Assembly (NCBI RefSeq): GCF_937892565.1
Contig: NZ_CALAHQ010000091.1
Span: 28,815-92,814 of the forward strand
Direction: 5' to 3'
From: an uncultured Roseicyclus sp.
GTDB lineage: Bacteria > Pseudomonadota > Alphaproteobacteria > Rhodobacterales > Rhodobacteraceae
DNA: 64,000 nucleotides
Every line of letters begins with the position of its first letter. The first letter of the stretch is position 1. Positions 45,823-56,264 of the stretch are shown here, piece after piece. Below the pieces are notes generated by a model. It worked only from the letters and a program-made list of their open reading frames with translations, did not search any database and had not been told where the DNA came from. The translations under genes were made by a program, and so were the position numbers.

Positions 45823-48240
45823 ATGAAAACCACCACTCGTGTCTGCATCATCGGCGGCGGCGTCGTCGGATGTTCGGTCGCCTATCATCTGACCAAGCTG
45901 GGCTGGTCCGATGTGATGCTGCTCGAGCGGTCGGAACTGACCTCGGGCTCCACTTGGCATGCGGCGGGCGGGTTTCACACCCTCAACGGCGACACCAACA
46001 TGGCAGCCCTTCAGGGCTATACCATCCGGCTTTACCGCGAATTGGAACAGCTGACCGGCATGTCATGCGGGCTGCATCATGTGGGCGGCCTGACGCTGGC
46101 CGATACGCCCGAACGCTTCGACATGCTCAAGGCCGAACGCGCCAAGCACCGCTACATGGGCAACGAAACCGCGATCATCGGCCCTGACGAGATCCGCAAG
46201 ATGTCGCCCATCACCAATACCGATGGCATCCTGGGCGCGCTTTACGATCCGCTTGACGGGCACCTTGACCCGTCGGGCACGACACATGCCTATGCGCGTG
46301 CCGCCAAGATGGGCGGGGCCGAGATCGTCTTGCACACCAAGGTCATCGAAACCAATCCGCGCCCGGATGGCACATGGGATGTGGTGACCGACAAGGGCAC
46401 GATCCATGCCGAGCATGTGGTCAATGCCGCGGGCCTCTGGGCGCGCGAGGTGGCGGCGATGGCGGGCTGTTACCTGCCGCTGCACCCGATGGAACATCAG
46501 TATATCGTGACCGAGGAGGTGCCCGAGATCATGGCGCTTCTCGATCAGGGCCATGAACACCCCCATGTGATGGATCCCGCCGGCGAAAGCTATCTGCGCC
46601 AGGAAGGGCGCGGTCTGTGCATCGGGTTTTACGAACAACCCTGCCGCCCCTGGGCGGTCGATGGCACGCCTTGGACTTTTGGGCATGAATTGCTGCCCGA
46701 TGATTTCGACAAGATCGAGGAGTCCATCGCATTCGCCTACAAGCGTTTTCCGGTGCTTGAACGCGCCGGCGTGAAATCGGTGATCCACGGCCCCTTCACC
46801 TTTGCCCCCGATGGCAACCCGCTGGTGGGCCCGGTGCCGGGCCTGCGCAACTACTGGTCGGCTTGTGGGGTGATGGCAGGCTTTTCGCAGGGCGGCGGCG
46901 TGGGGCTGATGCTGGCGCAATGGATGATCGAGGGCGAGGCCGAGCGCGACGTGAGCGCGATGGATGTGGCGCGCTTCGGCCGCTGGATCGGGCCGGGCTA
47001 CACGCTGCCCAAGGTGATCGAGAATTATCAGACGCGCTTTTCGGTCAGCTACCCCAACGAGGAAAAGCCCGCCGCACGCCCCCATCGCACCACGCCCATG
47101 TATGATGTCTTTGACGCCATGGGCGCGGTCTGGGGCCAGCAATACGGGCTGGAGGTGGCGAATTATTTCGCACAAGGATCCGAACCGCGCTACGAGACGC
47201 CAAGCTTTCGCCGCTCCAACGCCTGGGCGGCCACCGCCCGCGAGGTGCGCGCCGTGCGCGACGCCGTGGGCATCAACGAGGTGCAGAACTTCGGCAAGTA
47301 CATGGTGACGGGCCGCGATGCGCGCGCGTGGCTTGACCGGATCATGGCCGGGCGCATTCCAACCCCGGGCCGCCTGTCGCTGACCCCGATGCTGTCGGAA
47401 AAGGGCAAGATCATCGGCGATTTCACCGTGTCTTGCCTGTCGGAGACGCAATTCCAGCTGACGGCAAGCTATGGCGCCCAAGACATGCATCTGCGCTGGT
47501 TCGAACGCCATCTGGCGGGCGATGTGCGGGTGGAAAACGTCTCGGATCGGCGGACGGGCTTTCAGATCGCGGGCCCGCGCGCGCGCGATTTTTTGGCGTC
47601 GGTCACGCGCGCCGATGTCTCGGCCGGGGCGTTCCGCTTCATGGATGTCCGGCGCATGACCGTGGGTCTGGCCGATGCCATCGTGCAGCGCGTCAGCTAC
47701 ACCGGCGATCTGGGCTACGAGATCTTTGTCGATGCCATGGAACAGCGCCAGCTCTGGACCACGCTGTGGACCGCGGGACAGGCCTTTGGCCTCAGGCCGT
47801 TTGGCATGCGTGCGATGATGTCGCTCCGGCTGGATCGCTTCTTTGGATCGTGGATGCGGGAGTTTTCGCCCGATTACACCGCCGCCGAAACCGGGCTGGA
47901 TCGCTTCATCCAGTTCGGCAAGCCGGTCGATTTCATCGGTCGGGCACGGGCCGAGGCCGATCGCGCCACCCCCCCGGCGCGCAGGCTGGCCCAGTTCGTG
48001 GTCGATGCGAAAGACGCCGATGTGGTCGCCTATGAACCGATCTGGCTTGACGGTGCGGTGGTGGGCTTTTGCACCTCGGGCGGCTTTGCGCATGGGTCGG
48101 GCAAATCGGTCGCCATGGGTTTTCTGCCCCGCGAGCGCATTGCCGAAGGGCTGGCGGTGGAAATCGAGATTCTGGGCGACCGCCGCCCCGCCCATGTGGT
48201 GATGGGGCCGCTTTGGGATGATCCGCGCATGCGGGCGTAA
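45823..48240 (+). CDS. Dimethylglycine/sarcosine dehydrogenase-like flavoprotein with GcvT domain
   Basis: This 805-residue protein has an N-terminal DAO-type FAD domain (VCIIGGGVVGCSVAYHL) with SGSTWHAAGG. In mitochondrial dimethylglycine dehydrogenase the equivalent histidine (here H46) holds FAD covalently. The second half (from about residue 430) is a glycine-cleavage T-protein domain (GKYMVTGRDARAWLDRIMAG, SYTGDLGYEIFVDA) that binds tetrahydrofolate and accepts the one-carbon unit. A demethylating amine oxidase of one-carbon/betaine catabolism is therefore likely; the substrate (dimethylglycine, sarcosine or related) is not determined. The start has GGAGGAAGCC upstream. Confidence 0.88.
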   Translation: MKTTTRVCIIGGGVVGCSVAYHLTKLGWSDVMLLERSELTSGSTWHAAGGFHTLNGDTNMAALQGYTIRLYRELEQLTGMSCGLHHVGGLTLADTPERFDMLKAERAKHRYMGNETAIIGPDEIRKMSPITNTDGILGALYDPLDGHLDPSGTTHAYARAAKMGGAEIVLHTKVIETNPRPDGTWDVVTDKGTIHAEHVVNAAGLWAREVAAMAGCYLPLHPMEHQYIVTEEVPEIMALLDQGHEHPHVMDPAGESYLRQEGRGLCIGFYEQPCRPWAVDGTPWTFGHELLPDDFDKIEESIAFAYKRFPVLERAGVKSVIHGPFTFAPDGNPLVGPVPGLRNYWSACGVMAGFSQGGGVGLMLAQWMIEGEAERDVSAMDVARFGRWIGPGYTLPKVIENYQTRFSVSYPNEEKPAARPHRTTPMYDVFDAMGAVWGQQYGLEVANYFAQGSEPRYETPSFRRSNAWAATAREVRAVRDAVGINEVQNFGKYMVTGRDARAWLDRIMAGRIPTPGRLSLTPMLSEKGKIIGDFTVSCLSETQFQLTASYGAQDMHLRWFERHLAGDVRVENVSDRRTGFQIAGPRARDFLASVTRADVSAGAFRFMDVRRMTVGLADAIVQRVSYTGDLGYEIFVDAMEQRQLWTTLWTAGQAFGLRPFGMRAMMSLRLDRFFGSWMREFSPDYTAAETGLDRFIQFGKPVDFIGRARAEADRATPPARRLAQFVVDAKDADVVAYEPIWLDGAVVGFCTSGGFAHGSGKSVAMGFLPRERIAEGLAVEIEILGDRRPAHVVMGPLWDDPRMRA

Positions 48241-48293
48241 GGCGTCATGCGCGATGGCGTGACGGGGACAGGCACGGAGGTATCGGTCGCGCC

Positions 48294-48881
48294 ATGACAC
48301 AGACCACCATTGTGCTGCTGGCGGCTGGCCGGTCGTCGCGCATGCGCGGGCGCGACAAGCTTCTGGAGGAGATTGATGGCCAGCCGCTGCTGCGGCTGAT
48401 GGCCAGCCGCGCGGTCAAGGCGGGGGTGCCGGTGCGTGTGGTGCTGGGCCCGGATCAGGTGACCCGGCGCGCGGCGCTGGAGGGTTTGGCGATCGAGATC
48501 GTGGAAGCGACCGACAGTGATGGCATGGCGGCCTCGATCAGGGCCGGGGTGGCGGGGCTGGAGGGTCCGGTGCTTTTGGCGCTGGCCGACATGCCCGCAA
48601 TCACCGCACAGGATTTGTATCTGATGGTCTCGCTTGGCGCTCAGGCCCCGCAGGCCATCCTTCAGGCCGCCACGCGCGATGGCAGGCCCGGTCATCCGGT
48701 TCTGTTTCCTGCCGATTGCCTGCCCGATCTGGCCCGGTTGCAGGGCGATGGGGGGGCGAAATCCATCCTGACGGCCGCCGGGGCGCGGCGGCATCTGTTG
48801 CCATTGGCCGATGATCGCGCGCTCATCGATCTGGACACGCCCGAGGATTGGGCCGCATGGCGCGCCGCGCGCAAGCGGTGA
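48294..48881 (+). CDS. MobA/MocA-like nucleotidyltransferase
   Basis: This 195-residue protein begins TTIVLLAAGRSSRMRGRDKLLEEIDGQPLL, the signature of molybdenum-cofactor nucleotidyltransferases (L-A-A-G-x-S-x-R-M-G-x-x-K). It continues with ALADMPAIT, the metal-binding aspartate, and RDGRPGHPVLF. Related enzymes add CMP or GMP to molybdopterin. Only 53 bases separate it from the flavoprotein gene, so they may be cotranscribed, but no molybdoenzyme is near. The substrate is inferred from family only. Confidence 0.82.
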   Translation: MTQTTIVLLAAGRSSRMRGRDKLLEEIDGQPLLRLMASRAVKAGVPVRVVLGPDQVTRRAALEGLAIEIVEATDSDGMAASIRAGVAGLEGPVLLALADMPAITAQDLYLMVSLGAQAPQAILQAATRDGRPGHPVLFPADCLPDLARLQGDGGAKSILTAAGARRHLLPLADDRALIDLDTPEDWAAWRAARKR

Positions 48882-49020
48882 CAGATCGCAGAGCTTTGGC
48901 GGATTGCCGCGCGAGCGGCTCGGGGATGGGCCTGCTCGCCCCCGTTGGTGCGCGGTCCATGAAAACAGGTGCAACCGATCTGCACGGGTCGCACCAACAG
49001 GCTGTTGATTTCTGGGGTGC

Positions 49021-49105
49021 TGGTGCCCGAGGTCGGACTCGAACCGACAAGCCTTTCGGCGGCGGATTTTGAGTCCGCTGCGTCTACCAATTCCACCACT
49101 CGGGC
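49021..49105 (-). tRNA. tRNA-Leu (anticodon CAA)
   Basis: The minus strand reads GCCCGAGTGGTGGAATTGG, an anticodon arm GCGGA-CTCAAAA-TCCGC (anticodon CAA), a variable arm as expected for class II tRNA, and GGTTCGAGTCC before CTCGGGCA. CCA is encoded. It is 85 nt long. A 13-base CAACAG-G-CTGTTG dyad lies just beyond the 3' end. Confidence 0.95.
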
Positions 49106-49220
49106 ACGGCGCGTTGCATACGCCGACCGCGCGCCCGCGTCAATCGCCACAAACACGCCGCGCTTGACCCTGCCTGTGCGGAACGGCATGGCGGGCCAAA
49201 TGCCCTGCCCCGGATTGCCG

Positions 49221-49799
49221 ATGCTGCGCCGCCTTTATGACCGAACCCTGTCACATGCTGCCCATCGCCATGCGCTCTGGGTGCTGGCTGGTGTCAGCTT
49301 TCTGGAAAGCTCGGTCTTTCCGATCCCGCCCGATGTGCTGATGATCCCGATGATTCTGGCCGCGCCCCAGCGCGCATTTGTCATCGCATCCGTGTGTTTG
49401 CTGGCCTCGGTCGCGGGCGGGGTTGCGGGGTATGGCATCGGGTATTTCGCCTTTGAGGAACTGGGCCGTCCGGTGCTTGCGGGTTTGGGCAAGCTTGAAC
49501 AGATGGCCGCCTTCAACGCGCGGTTTCATGATGTCGGATCTTGGGCGGTGCTGGTGGCCGGGCTGACGCCCTTTCCCTACAAGGTCATCACCATCATGTC
49601 GGGCTGGACCGGATTGCCGTTGGCGAGCTTTGTGATCATCTCGATCATCGCGCGCGGGCTGCGGTTTTTCCTGGTGGCGTGGCTTTTGTGGCGATACGGC
49701 GCACCGATTCGTGATCTGATCGAACGACGCTTGGGCTTGATGTTCACCCTTTTCGTGGTGTTGCTGGCCGGCGGGATTTATGGGCTGAGGCTGTTTTGA
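49221..49799 (+). CDS. YqaA/DedA-like inner membrane protein
   Basis: This 192-residue integral membrane protein has about five hydrophobic segments. It contains FLESSVFPIPPDVLMIPMILAAP and LVAGLTPFPYKVITIMSG, the paired re-entrant motifs with prolines that mark the YqaA branch of the VTT/DedA-like family (putative lipid or phospholipid scramblases/transporters). The ATG at 49221 starts MLRRLYDRTL; the longer frame runs back into tRNA-Leu and is not coding. The stop is one base from dsbB, suggesting cotranscription. Confidence 0.87.
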   Translation: MLRRLYDRTLSHAAHRHALWVLAGVSFLESSVFPIPPDVLMIPMILAAPQRAFVIASVCLLASVAGGVAGYGIGYFAFEELGRPVLAGLGKLEQMAAFNARFHDVGSWAVLVAGLTPFPYKVITIMSGWTGLPLASFVIISIIARGLRFFLVAWLLWRYGAPIRDLIERRLGLMFTLFVVLLAGGIYGLRLF

Positions 49800-49800
49800 G

Positions 49801-50295
49801 ATGATGATGCGGATCGACCGTCGCAGCCTGATCGGGGTGGCCGGGCTGGGATCGGCCCTGATGCTGCTGGCGGCTTTCGGGTTTCAGCATCTGGGCGGGC
49901 TGGCACCGTGCGAGATGTGTCTGTGGCAACGCTGGCCACATGCAGCGGCGGTGGTTATCGGCGCTGTGGGTCTGGTGCGCCCGCACGGGCTGGTGGCGCT
50001 GGCGGGCGCGCTTGGCATGGCGGTGAACGCGGCCATCGCGCTGTTGCACACCGGGGTCGAGCGCGGCTGGTGGGTTCTGAACCTTGCCTGCACCGGAGGG
50101 GCCGAGGATCTGGGGGCAATGGATATTACCGCCCTGCTCGACCCGACGCAGGGCGCGCCCATCGTGCTGTGCACCGAGGTGGCTTGGGCGATGTTGGGGC
50201 TGTCCATGGCCTCGTGGAACGGGCTGGCCAGTGTGGCACTGGGGGCAATCTGGATTGCGGCGGCAAGGGCTGGATCGGCCACCAGACCCGCCTAG
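49801..50295 (+). CDS. dsbB: Disulfide bond formation protein B
   Basis: DsbB reoxidises DsbA by passing electrons to quinone in the inner membrane. The 164-residue protein has four spans, the first redox pair C37/C40 in GLAPCEMCLWQRWPH (the conserved CxxCxWQR motif), and a second pair C97/C124 in the second periplasmic loop. The start lies in an ATGATGATG run one base after yqaA. Its stop overlaps the usg stop on the opposite strand in CTAG (50292-50295). Confidence 0.92.
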   Translation: MMMRIDRRSLIGVAGLGSALMLLAAFGFQHLGGLAPCEMCLWQRWPHAAAVVIGAVGLVRPHGLVALAGALGMAVNAAIALLHTGVERGWWVLNLACTGGAEDLGAMDITALLDPTQGAPIVLCTEVAWAMLGLSMASWNGLASVALGAIWIAAARAGSATRPA

Positions 50296-50561
50296 TGATA
50301 GGTGAATTCCCCCGTGACATTGCGCCATTCGCCCGGCGCGATCAGCTTGCGATGGACAAAGCGCACCGAATGCAGCGGCCCCTCGATCTGGCCTTGCCAA
50401 TATTCGATGAATTCGAACAGGCGCGGGTAATCGGGGGCAAGATCGTAATCTTGCCAGACAAAGCTGTTGAGCACATGTCGGTGGTCCGGCATCCGGTAGA
50501 TCATCTCTGCGGTGGTCAGCCCATATCCCTTCAGCATCAGCTCGACCTCGGATCTTGTCAT
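50292..50561 (-). CDS. Usg family protein
   Basis: This 89-residue protein starts MTRSEVELMLKGYGLTTAEMIYRMPDHRHVLNSFVWQDYDLAPDYPRLFEFIEYWQGQIEGPLHSV. I recognise it as the Usg family of alphaproteobacteria, small soluble proteins of unknown function. The ATG at 50561 follows GGGAG, and the start is supported by the family N-terminus. It diverges from gyrA and converges with dsbB. Confidence 0.85.
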   Translation of the reverse strand: MTRSEVELMLKGYGLTTAEMIYRMPDHRHVLNSFVWQDYDLAPDYPRLFEFIEYWQGQIEGPLHSVRFVHRKLIAPGEWRNVTGEFTYH

Positions 50562-50686
50562 GCGGCAGCTCCCGTCGTGTTTTGTGTCGCCATCACACAA
50601 CCATGCCAAAGCCGAATTTAAAATCAATGAAAACAATTTGTTAGCATCGCTCAGCCCCGGCTGCCAAACGACGGGGGCATGTGCCA

Positions 50687-50715
50687 TTGCACCCCATATC
50701 CGGCGGGCCTATACT
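50687..50715 (+). promoter_or_regulatory. Sigma70-type promoter of gyrA
   Basis: TTGCAC (50687-50692) and TATACT (50710-50715) are spaced by exactly 17 bases. A transcript starting near 50722 would leave almost no room for a ribosome site before the ATG at 50735. It gives a normal leader with AGGCG ahead of the GTG at 50762, which supports the GTG start. Confidence 0.6.
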
Positions 50716-50761
50716 AGGCGACAACAAGATATAGATGCCATCGGCAGAACAGGCGTGTGAC

Positions 50762-53536
50762 GTGAGCGATACCCCCGAAAGCCCTGAAAACGAACAGGAA
50801 ACCGCGATTATCCGGCATCCCCACGATGGCCCGCAGATCGATATCGCGGCCGAGATGAAAACGTCATTCATCGATTATGCGATGTCGGTGATCATTTCCC
50901 GCGCGATCCCCGACCTGCGCGATGGGCTGAAACCGGTGCATCGGCGCATCTTGTTTGCCATGTACGAGACCGGCAACACGCATGAAAAAGCCTATCGCAA
51001 ATCGGCCCGCCCGGTCGGTGATGTGATGGGCCAATACCACCCCCATGGCGACAGTGCGATCTATGACGCGCTGGTGCGCATGGCCCAGCCCTTTTCCATG
51101 TCGCTGCCGCTTTTGGATGGTCAGGGCAATTTCGGCTCCATGGATGGCGACAACCCTGCCGCCATGCGCTACACCGAAGTACGCATGGCGCCCCCCGCCG
51201 CCTATCTTCTGGCCGATATCGACAAGGATACCGTCGATTTTCAGGACAATTATGACGGCAAACAGCAAGAGCCGACGGTTTTGCCGGCGCGCTTTCCCAA
51301 TATGCTGGTCAATGGCGCGGGTGGTATCGCGGTGGGCATGGCGACCAATATCCCGCCCCACAATCTGGGCGAGGTGATCGATGCCTGTCAGGCGCTGATC
51401 CGGCAGCCCGATCTGAGTTCGGAGGAACTGATCGAATTCATCCCAGCCCCCGATTTTCCGACGGGTGCGCTGATCTTGGGGCGATCGGGCGCGCGCAAGG
51501 CCTATCTGGAGGGGCGCGGTTCGGTCATCATCCGGGCAAAGACCCATATCGAAGAAATCCGCAAGGATCGCTTTGCGATCATCATCGACGAAATTCCCTA
51601 TCAGGTGAACAAGGCCTCGATGATCGAGCGCATCGCCGATCTGGTGCGCGAGAAAAAGCTCGAAGGCATTTCCGGCGTGGCCGATGAAAGCGACCGCATC
51701 GGCGTGCGGGTGGTGATCGAGTTGAAACGCGATGCCACGCCCGAGGTGGTGCTGAACCAGCTGTTCCGCTTTACCCAGATGCAGACCAGCTTTGGCTGCA
51801 ACATGCTGGCGCTGAATGGCGGCAAGCCCGAACAATTGACGCTGCGCGGTTTTCTGACCGCGTTTCTGGATTTCCGCGAGGAGGTGGTGGCGCGGCGCAC
51901 CGCCTTTGAGTTGCGCAAGGCGCGCGACCGGGCGCATGTGCTGTGCGGTCTGGCGGTCGCGGTCAGCAATGTCGATGAGGTGGTGCGCACCATCCGCGCC
52001 TCAAACGATGCGGCCGAGGCGCGCGAAAAGCTGATGGAACGCCGTTGGCCCGCAGCCGAAATCTTGCCCTTCATCAAGCTGATCGACGACCCGACCCATA
52101 CCGCAAATGCCGATGGCACCTATAACCTGTCCGAGGTGCAGGCGCGTGCGATCCTCGATTTGCGCCTGCAACGCCTGACGCAACTGGGCGTCAAGGAAGT
52201 GACCGACGAGCTGGAAGAGCTGGCGGGCAAGATCAAGGATTATCTGGCCATTCTGGCCAGCCGTGAGCGCATCCTTGCGATCATTTCCGCCGAGCTGGCC
52301 GAAGTGCGCGAAAAATTCGCCGTCCCCCGCCGCACCGAGATCACCGACTGGTCCGGCGACATGGAAGACGAAGACCTGATCGAACGCGAGGATATGGTCG
52401 TCACCATCACCCAGGGCGGTTACATCAAGCGCACGCCCCTGGTCGAATTCCGTGCCCAGAAACGCGGCGGCAAGGGCCTGTCGGGTGGCGCGCTGAAAGA
52501 GGATGACGTCGTCACAGCGCTGTTCGTGGCCAACACCCACACACCGCTGTTGGTCTTTACCACCAGCGGCATGGTCTACAAGCTCAAGACATGGCGTCTT
52601 CCGCAAGGGTCGCGCGCCTCGCGCGGCAAGGCCATCGTCAATATCTTGCCGATCGAGCCGGGAACCGGCATCGCCGCCGTCATGCCGGTGGACCGCGACG
52701 AGGCGCATTGGGATGAATTGCAGATCGTTTTCGCCACCTCCGAGGGCGAGGTGCGGCGCAACGCGCTGTCGGATTTCACCAATGTCATGCGCAACGGCAA
52801 GATCGCCATGAAGCTGCCCGAAGATGGATCGGTCAGCCTTGTGAATGCGCGCATCTGTTCGGAAAGCGATGATGTGATGCTGGTTACGGCCTTGGGCCGC
52901 GCGATCCGGTTTCCCACCACCGATGTGCGCGTCTTCAAGGGCCGTGATTCGACCGGCGTACGCGGCATCAGGCTGGCCAGCGGTGACCGCGTTGTGTCGA
53001 TGGCCATCATCCGCCATTTCGACGCCGAGGCAACAGAACGCGCCGCCTATCTCAAGCAGCGCCGCCTGATGGCGGGCGCCCCCGAGGAAGAGATCGAGGC
53101 CGACGAAGATGAAGACGCCGTGGCGGCAGGCCAGCTTTCGCCAGACCGCTACGCCGAACTGTCGGCGGCCGAGGATCTGATCTTGACCATCACCGCCAGC
53201 GGGTCGGGCAAGCTGTCGTCCAGCCACGACTACCCGGTGCGCGGGCGCGGCGGCCAAGGTGTGATGGCGATGGACAAGGCGATGCGCGGTGGCGCGCTGG
53301 TGGCAAGCTTCCCGGTCGAGATCAGCGATCAGATCATGCTGGCCACATCGACCGGGCAATCGATCCGCGTGCCGGTCGATGGCATCAGCTTCCGCTCGCG
53401 CAGCGCCGGCGGCGTCAAGGTCTTGACCACCGCCCGCGGCGAAGAGGTTGTGAGCGTGGCCTGGATTGCCGATCAGGGCGACGACGACACAGACGACATC
53501 GCCGCCGATCCCCGCCCCCCCGGCACACAGGGCTGA
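50762..53536 (+). CDS. gyrA: DNA gyrase subunit A
   Basis: GyrA cuts and reseals DNA during negative supercoiling. The 924-residue protein has [25 protein letters not shown] and the quinolone-determining region [13 protein letters not shown], with serine 98 and aspartate 102 at the E. coli S83/D87 positions, so no common resistance change is visible. The catalytic tyrosine 137 lies in MRYTEVRM, and a GyrA-box variant QKRGGKG starts the C-terminal pinwheel. An acidic insert ([17 protein letters not shown]) interrupts the C-terminal domain near residue 780, as often in alphaproteobacteria. The start is GTG; an ATG nine codons earlier is the alternative. Confidence 0.95.
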   Translation: MSDTPESPENEQETAIIRHPHDGPQIDIAAEMKTSFIDYAMSVIISRAIPDLRDGLKPVHRRILFAMYETGNTHEKAYRKSARPVGDVMGQYHPHGDSAIYDALVRMAQPFSMSLPLLDGQGNFGSMDGDNPAAMRYTEVRMAPPAAYLLADIDKDTVDFQDNYDGKQQEPTVLPARFPNMLVNGAGGIAVGMATNIPPHNLGEVIDACQALIRQPDLSSEELIEFIPAPDFPTGALILGRSGARKAYLEGRGSVIIRAKTHIEEIRKDRFAIIIDEIPYQVNKASMIERIADLVREKKLEGISGVADESDRIGVRVVIELKRDATPEVVLNQLFRFTQMQTSFGCNMLALNGGKPEQLTLRGFLTAFLDFREEVVARRTAFELRKARDRAHVLCGLAVAVSNVDEVVRTIRASNDAAEAREKLMERRWPAAEILPFIKLIDDPTHTANADGTYNLSEVQARAILDLRLQRLTQLGVKEVTDELEELAGKIKDYLAILASRERILAIISAELAEVREKFAVPRRTEITDWSGDMEDEDLIEREDMVVTITQGGYIKRTPLVEFRAQKRGGKGLSGGALKEDDVVTALFVANTHTPLLVFTTSGMVYKLKTWRLPQGSRASRGKAIVNILPIEPGTGIAAVMPVDRDEAHWDELQIVFATSEGEVRRNALSDFTNVMRNGKIAMKLPEDGSVSLVNARICSESDDVMLVTALGRAIRFPTTDVRVFKGRDSTGVRGIRLASGDRVVSMAIIRHFDAEATERAAYLKQRRLMAGAPEEEIEADEDEDAVAAGQLSPDRYAELSAAEDLILTITASGSGKLSSSHDYPVRGRGGQGVMAMDKAMRGGALVASFPVEISDQIMLATSTGQSIRVPVDGISFRSRSAGGVKVLTTARGEEVVSVAWIADQGDDDTDDIAADPRPPGTQG

Positions 53537-53579
53537 TAGCCCCCTTGGCAACCCACAGCACAGGCCCCGGATCCGCAAC

Positions 53580-54935
53580 ATGACCGACAAGACGCTTCAC
53601 ATCATCGGCGGTGGCATGGCCGGATCCGAGGCCGCGTGGCAGGCGGCCGAGGCAGGCGTTGACGTCATCTTGCACGAAATGCGCCCCGCGGTCGGCACCT
53701 TTGCCCATCGAACCGGGTCGCTGGCGGAGATGGTGTGTTCCAATTCCTTTCGCTCGGATGACCACGAACAAAACGCCGTGGGGCTTTTGCATTGGGAAAT
53801 GCGCGCGGCCGGTTCGCTGATCATGGAGATGGCCCATGCGCACCGCCTTCCGGCTGGTGGCGCACTGGCCGTCGACCGCGACCCCTTTGCCGAATCCGTG
53901 ACCGCCAAGCTGCGCGCCCATCCCAGGATCACCATCATGCCCGGCGAGATTACCGCCCTGCCCGATGGCCCGGCGATCATCGCGACCGGCCCGCTGACCT
54001 CGGGCGCATTGGCCCAAGCCATCGCGGCGGAAACCGGACAGGACAGCCTGGCTTTTTTCGACGCCATCGCCCCCATCGTCTATGCCGACACCATCGACAT
54101 GTCGGTCGCATGGGAACAATCACGCTACGACAAGGGCGAGACGCCTGAAGAACAGCGCGCCTATATCAATTGCCCCATGACGCGCGACGAATATGACGCC
54201 TTCATCGATGCGCTTCTGGCCGCCGACAAGACCGAGTTCCACGAAGGCGAAACGGCAGGCTACTTTGACGGCTGCCTGCCCATCGAGGTGATGGCCGAAC
54301 GCGGGCGCGAAACACTGCGCTTTGGCCCGATGAAGCCCGTGGGCCTGACCAATCCGCATGACCCGACCGTCAAGCCATGGGCGGTGGTGCAGCTCCGCCG
54401 CGACAACGCGCTGGGCACGCTCTACAACATCGTGGGCTTTCAGACCAAGATGAAGTATGGTGCGCAAACAACTGTTTTCAAGATGATTCCCGGCCTTCAG
54501 GATGCATCCTTTGCGCGTCTTGGCGGAATTCATCGCAACACTTTCATCAATTCCCCCACGCTTCTGGATGGTCAGATGCGCCTGCGGTCGCGCCCGAATA
54601 TCCGCTTTGCCGGTCAGATCACCGGGGTCGAGGGCTATGTGGAATCGGCGGCCATGGGATTGCTGGCCGGGCGTCTGGCAGCGGCGGAATTGCACGGCGC
54701 AACGCTGGCCCCGGTGCCGCAAGACACCGCCGTGGGCGCGCTGGTTCATCACATCACCGGTGGGGCCGAGGCGAAAAGCTTTCAGCCGATGAACGTGAAT
54801 TTCGGCCTGTTTCCCCCCGTCGAGGGGCTGAAAGCGGGCCGGCGCGGCCGCAAGGACCGCTACAAGGCCTATACCGACCGCGCCAAGGCCGCCTGGTTGA
54901 CCTGGCTTGGCGCTGTGCGCGCGGATGCGGCGTGA
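53580..54935 (+). CDS. trmFO: Folate/FAD-dependent tRNA(uracil-54) methyltransferase TrmFO
   Basis: TrmFO makes m5U54 (ribothymidine) in the T loop with methylenetetrahydrofolate and FADH2. The 451-residue flavoprotein begins [21 protein letters not shown] (FAD binding). It has [11 protein letters not shown] with the conserved cysteine and SNS motif, [11 protein letters not shown] with the second conserved cysteine, and [20 protein letters not shown] is near the C-terminus. The start MTDKTLH at 53580 is 43 bases after gyrA; the frame upstream is within gyrA and is not used. Confidence 0.95.
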   Translation: MTDKTLHIIGGGMAGSEAAWQAAEAGVDVILHEMRPAVGTFAHRTGSLAEMVCSNSFRSDDHEQNAVGLLHWEMRAAGSLIMEMAHAHRLPAGGALAVDRDPFAESVTAKLRAHPRITIMPGEITALPDGPAIIATGPLTSGALAQAIAAETGQDSLAFFDAIAPIVYADTIDMSVAWEQSRYDKGETPEEQRAYINCPMTRDEYDAFIDALLAADKTEFHEGETAGYFDGCLPIEVMAERGRETLRFGPMKPVGLTNPHDPTVKPWAVVQLRRDNALGTLYNIVGFQTKMKYGAQTTVFKMIPGLQDASFARLGGIHRNTFINSPTLLDGQMRLRSRPNIRFAGQITGVEGYVESAAMGLLAGRLAAAELHGATLAPVPQDTAVGALVHHITGGAEAKSFQPMNVNFGLFPPVEGLKAGRRGRKDRYKAYTDRAKAAWLTWLGAVRADAA

Positions 54936-54949
54936 TCACAGGCCCGCGG

Positions 54950-55798
54950 ATGGGTTTTCGCACCCGCTTTGCCCCCTCGCCCACCGGACCGCTGCATCTG
55001 GGCCATGCCTATTCGGCGATCCTTGCCCATGACAGCGCCCGCGCTGCGGGGGGGGCGTTCTTGCTGCGGATAGACGACATCGACCAAAGCCGCGCCCGCC
55101 CCATCTGGGAAAAACAGATCCACGATGATCTGGCATGGCTGGGCCTGACTTGGGACGGCCCGCCACGGCGCCAATCCGATCATCTGGCCGATTATCGCGC
55201 GACGCTTGACGGGCTGGCGGCACGCGGGCTGACCTATCCCTGCCGCTGCACCCGGCGCGACATCCGCGAGGCGGCTTCGGCCCCGCAAGAGGGCCCTGCC
55301 CCGGTTGGCCCGGATGGCCTGGTCTATCCCGGCACCTGCCGGGCGCGCCCCATGACCGCGGCACAGGGCACCGACGCCATTCGCCTGAACATGCAGGCCG
55401 CCCTTGCGGCCCTGCCCGATCTGCCCGCCTTTACCGAAACCGGCCCGGACCATCCCGGCCAGCACCCGATCGATCCGGCCCGAATGACAGACGCCGTGGG
55501 CGATGTGGTTCTGGCGCGCCCCGGCATGGGCGCATCCTATCATCTGTCGGTCGTGGTGGATGACGCGGCGCAGGCGATCAGCCATGTGATCCGCGGGGCG
55601 GACCTGTTCGAGGCGACGGCGATCCATGTGGTGCTGCAACGGCTTCTGGGGTTGCCCAGCCCGATCTATCACCACCATCGCCTGATCCGCGACGCGGCGG
55701 GCACGCGGTTGGCCAAGCGTGACGATGCCCGGGCCATCGCGACCTACCGGGCAGAGGGCGCCACGCCGCAAGATATCCGGCGCATGGTGGGGCTGTGA
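54950..55798 (+). CDS. gluQRS: Glutamyl-Q tRNA(Asp) synthetase
   Basis: This truncated GluRS paralogue charges glutamate onto queuosine 34 of tRNA-Asp. The 282-residue product has the HIGH-like FAPSPTGPLHLGHAYSA, the zinc-binding cysteines CRCTRRDI ... YPGTC, and the KMSKS-like RLAKRDDARAI. It lacks the anticodon-binding C-terminal half of GluRS. The ATG at 54950 is chosen; a GTG at 54932 that overlaps the trmFO stop is an alternative. Either way it is probably cotranscribed with trmFO. Confidence 0.93.
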   Translation: MGFRTRFAPSPTGPLHLGHAYSAILAHDSARAAGGAFLLRIDDIDQSRARPIWEKQIHDDLAWLGLTWDGPPRRQSDHLADYRATLDGLAARGLTYPCRCTRRDIREAASAPQEGPAPVGPDGLVYPGTCRARPMTAAQGTDAIRLNMQAALAALPDLPAFTETGPDHPGQHPIDPARMTDAVGDVVLARPGMGASYHLSVVVDDAAQAISHVIRGADLFEATAIHVVLQRLLGLPSPIYHHHRLIRDAAGTRLAKRDDARAIATYRAEGATPQDIRRMVGL

Positions 55799-55837
55799 TC
55801 GGGTTGATCCCTTGCCCGAAGGCCCAAGCCGCCGTCC

Positions 55838-56197
55838 TTATTCGGGCGCCATCAACTCCACCTCGACCCCGTCGCGGAGCGCCGTGTAAAAGCAGACCCG
55901 CCGATTGGTATGGCACGCAGGCCCCGTCTGATGCACCAGCGCCAACAGACAATCGCGGTCGCAATCAAGGCGCAACTCCACCAATTCCTGCACATGGCCC
56001 GAGCTTTCGCCCTTGACCCAGAATGCCTGACGCGAGCGCGACCAATAGGTCACACGGCCGGTTTCCAATGTGCGCACCACCGCGTCACGGCTCATCCAGG
56101 CCATCATCAAAACCTCACCCGTGGCCGCATCTTGCGCGATGCAGGGGATGAGGCCGTTGGCATCGTAAACAAGTGTCGCAGGATCGAAGACAGCCAT
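55838..56197 (-). CDS. hisI: Phosphoribosyl-AMP cyclohydrolase
   Basis: HisI opens the adenine ring of PR-AMP in histidine synthesis. The 119-residue monofunctional form (without HisE) has MMAWMSRDAVVRTLETGRVTYWSRSRQAFWVKGESSGH, then the metal sites in LRLDCDRDCLLALV and ACHTNRRVCFY. It is not clustered with other his genes here. It converges with gluQRS and diverges from the IscU-like gene. Confidence 0.96.
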   Translation of the reverse strand: MAVFDPATLVYDANGLIPCIAQDAATGEVLMMAWMSRDAVVRTLETGRVTYWSRSRQAFWVKGESSGHVQELVELRLDCDRDCLLALVHQTGPACHTNRRVCFYTALRDGVEVELMAPE

Positions 56198-56264
56198 GAC
56201 CAGGCCCTTTGCAAAGCGGGGGTTCGCCGCTAGCTATACGATCAGGATACGGAAGGCGGAACCC

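Noticed and set aside
46063..48300. 745-codon minus-strand frame opposite the flavoprotein gene
   Set aside because: The plus-strand protein has FAD and GcvT motifs throughout; the antisense frame is a codon-bias shadow.
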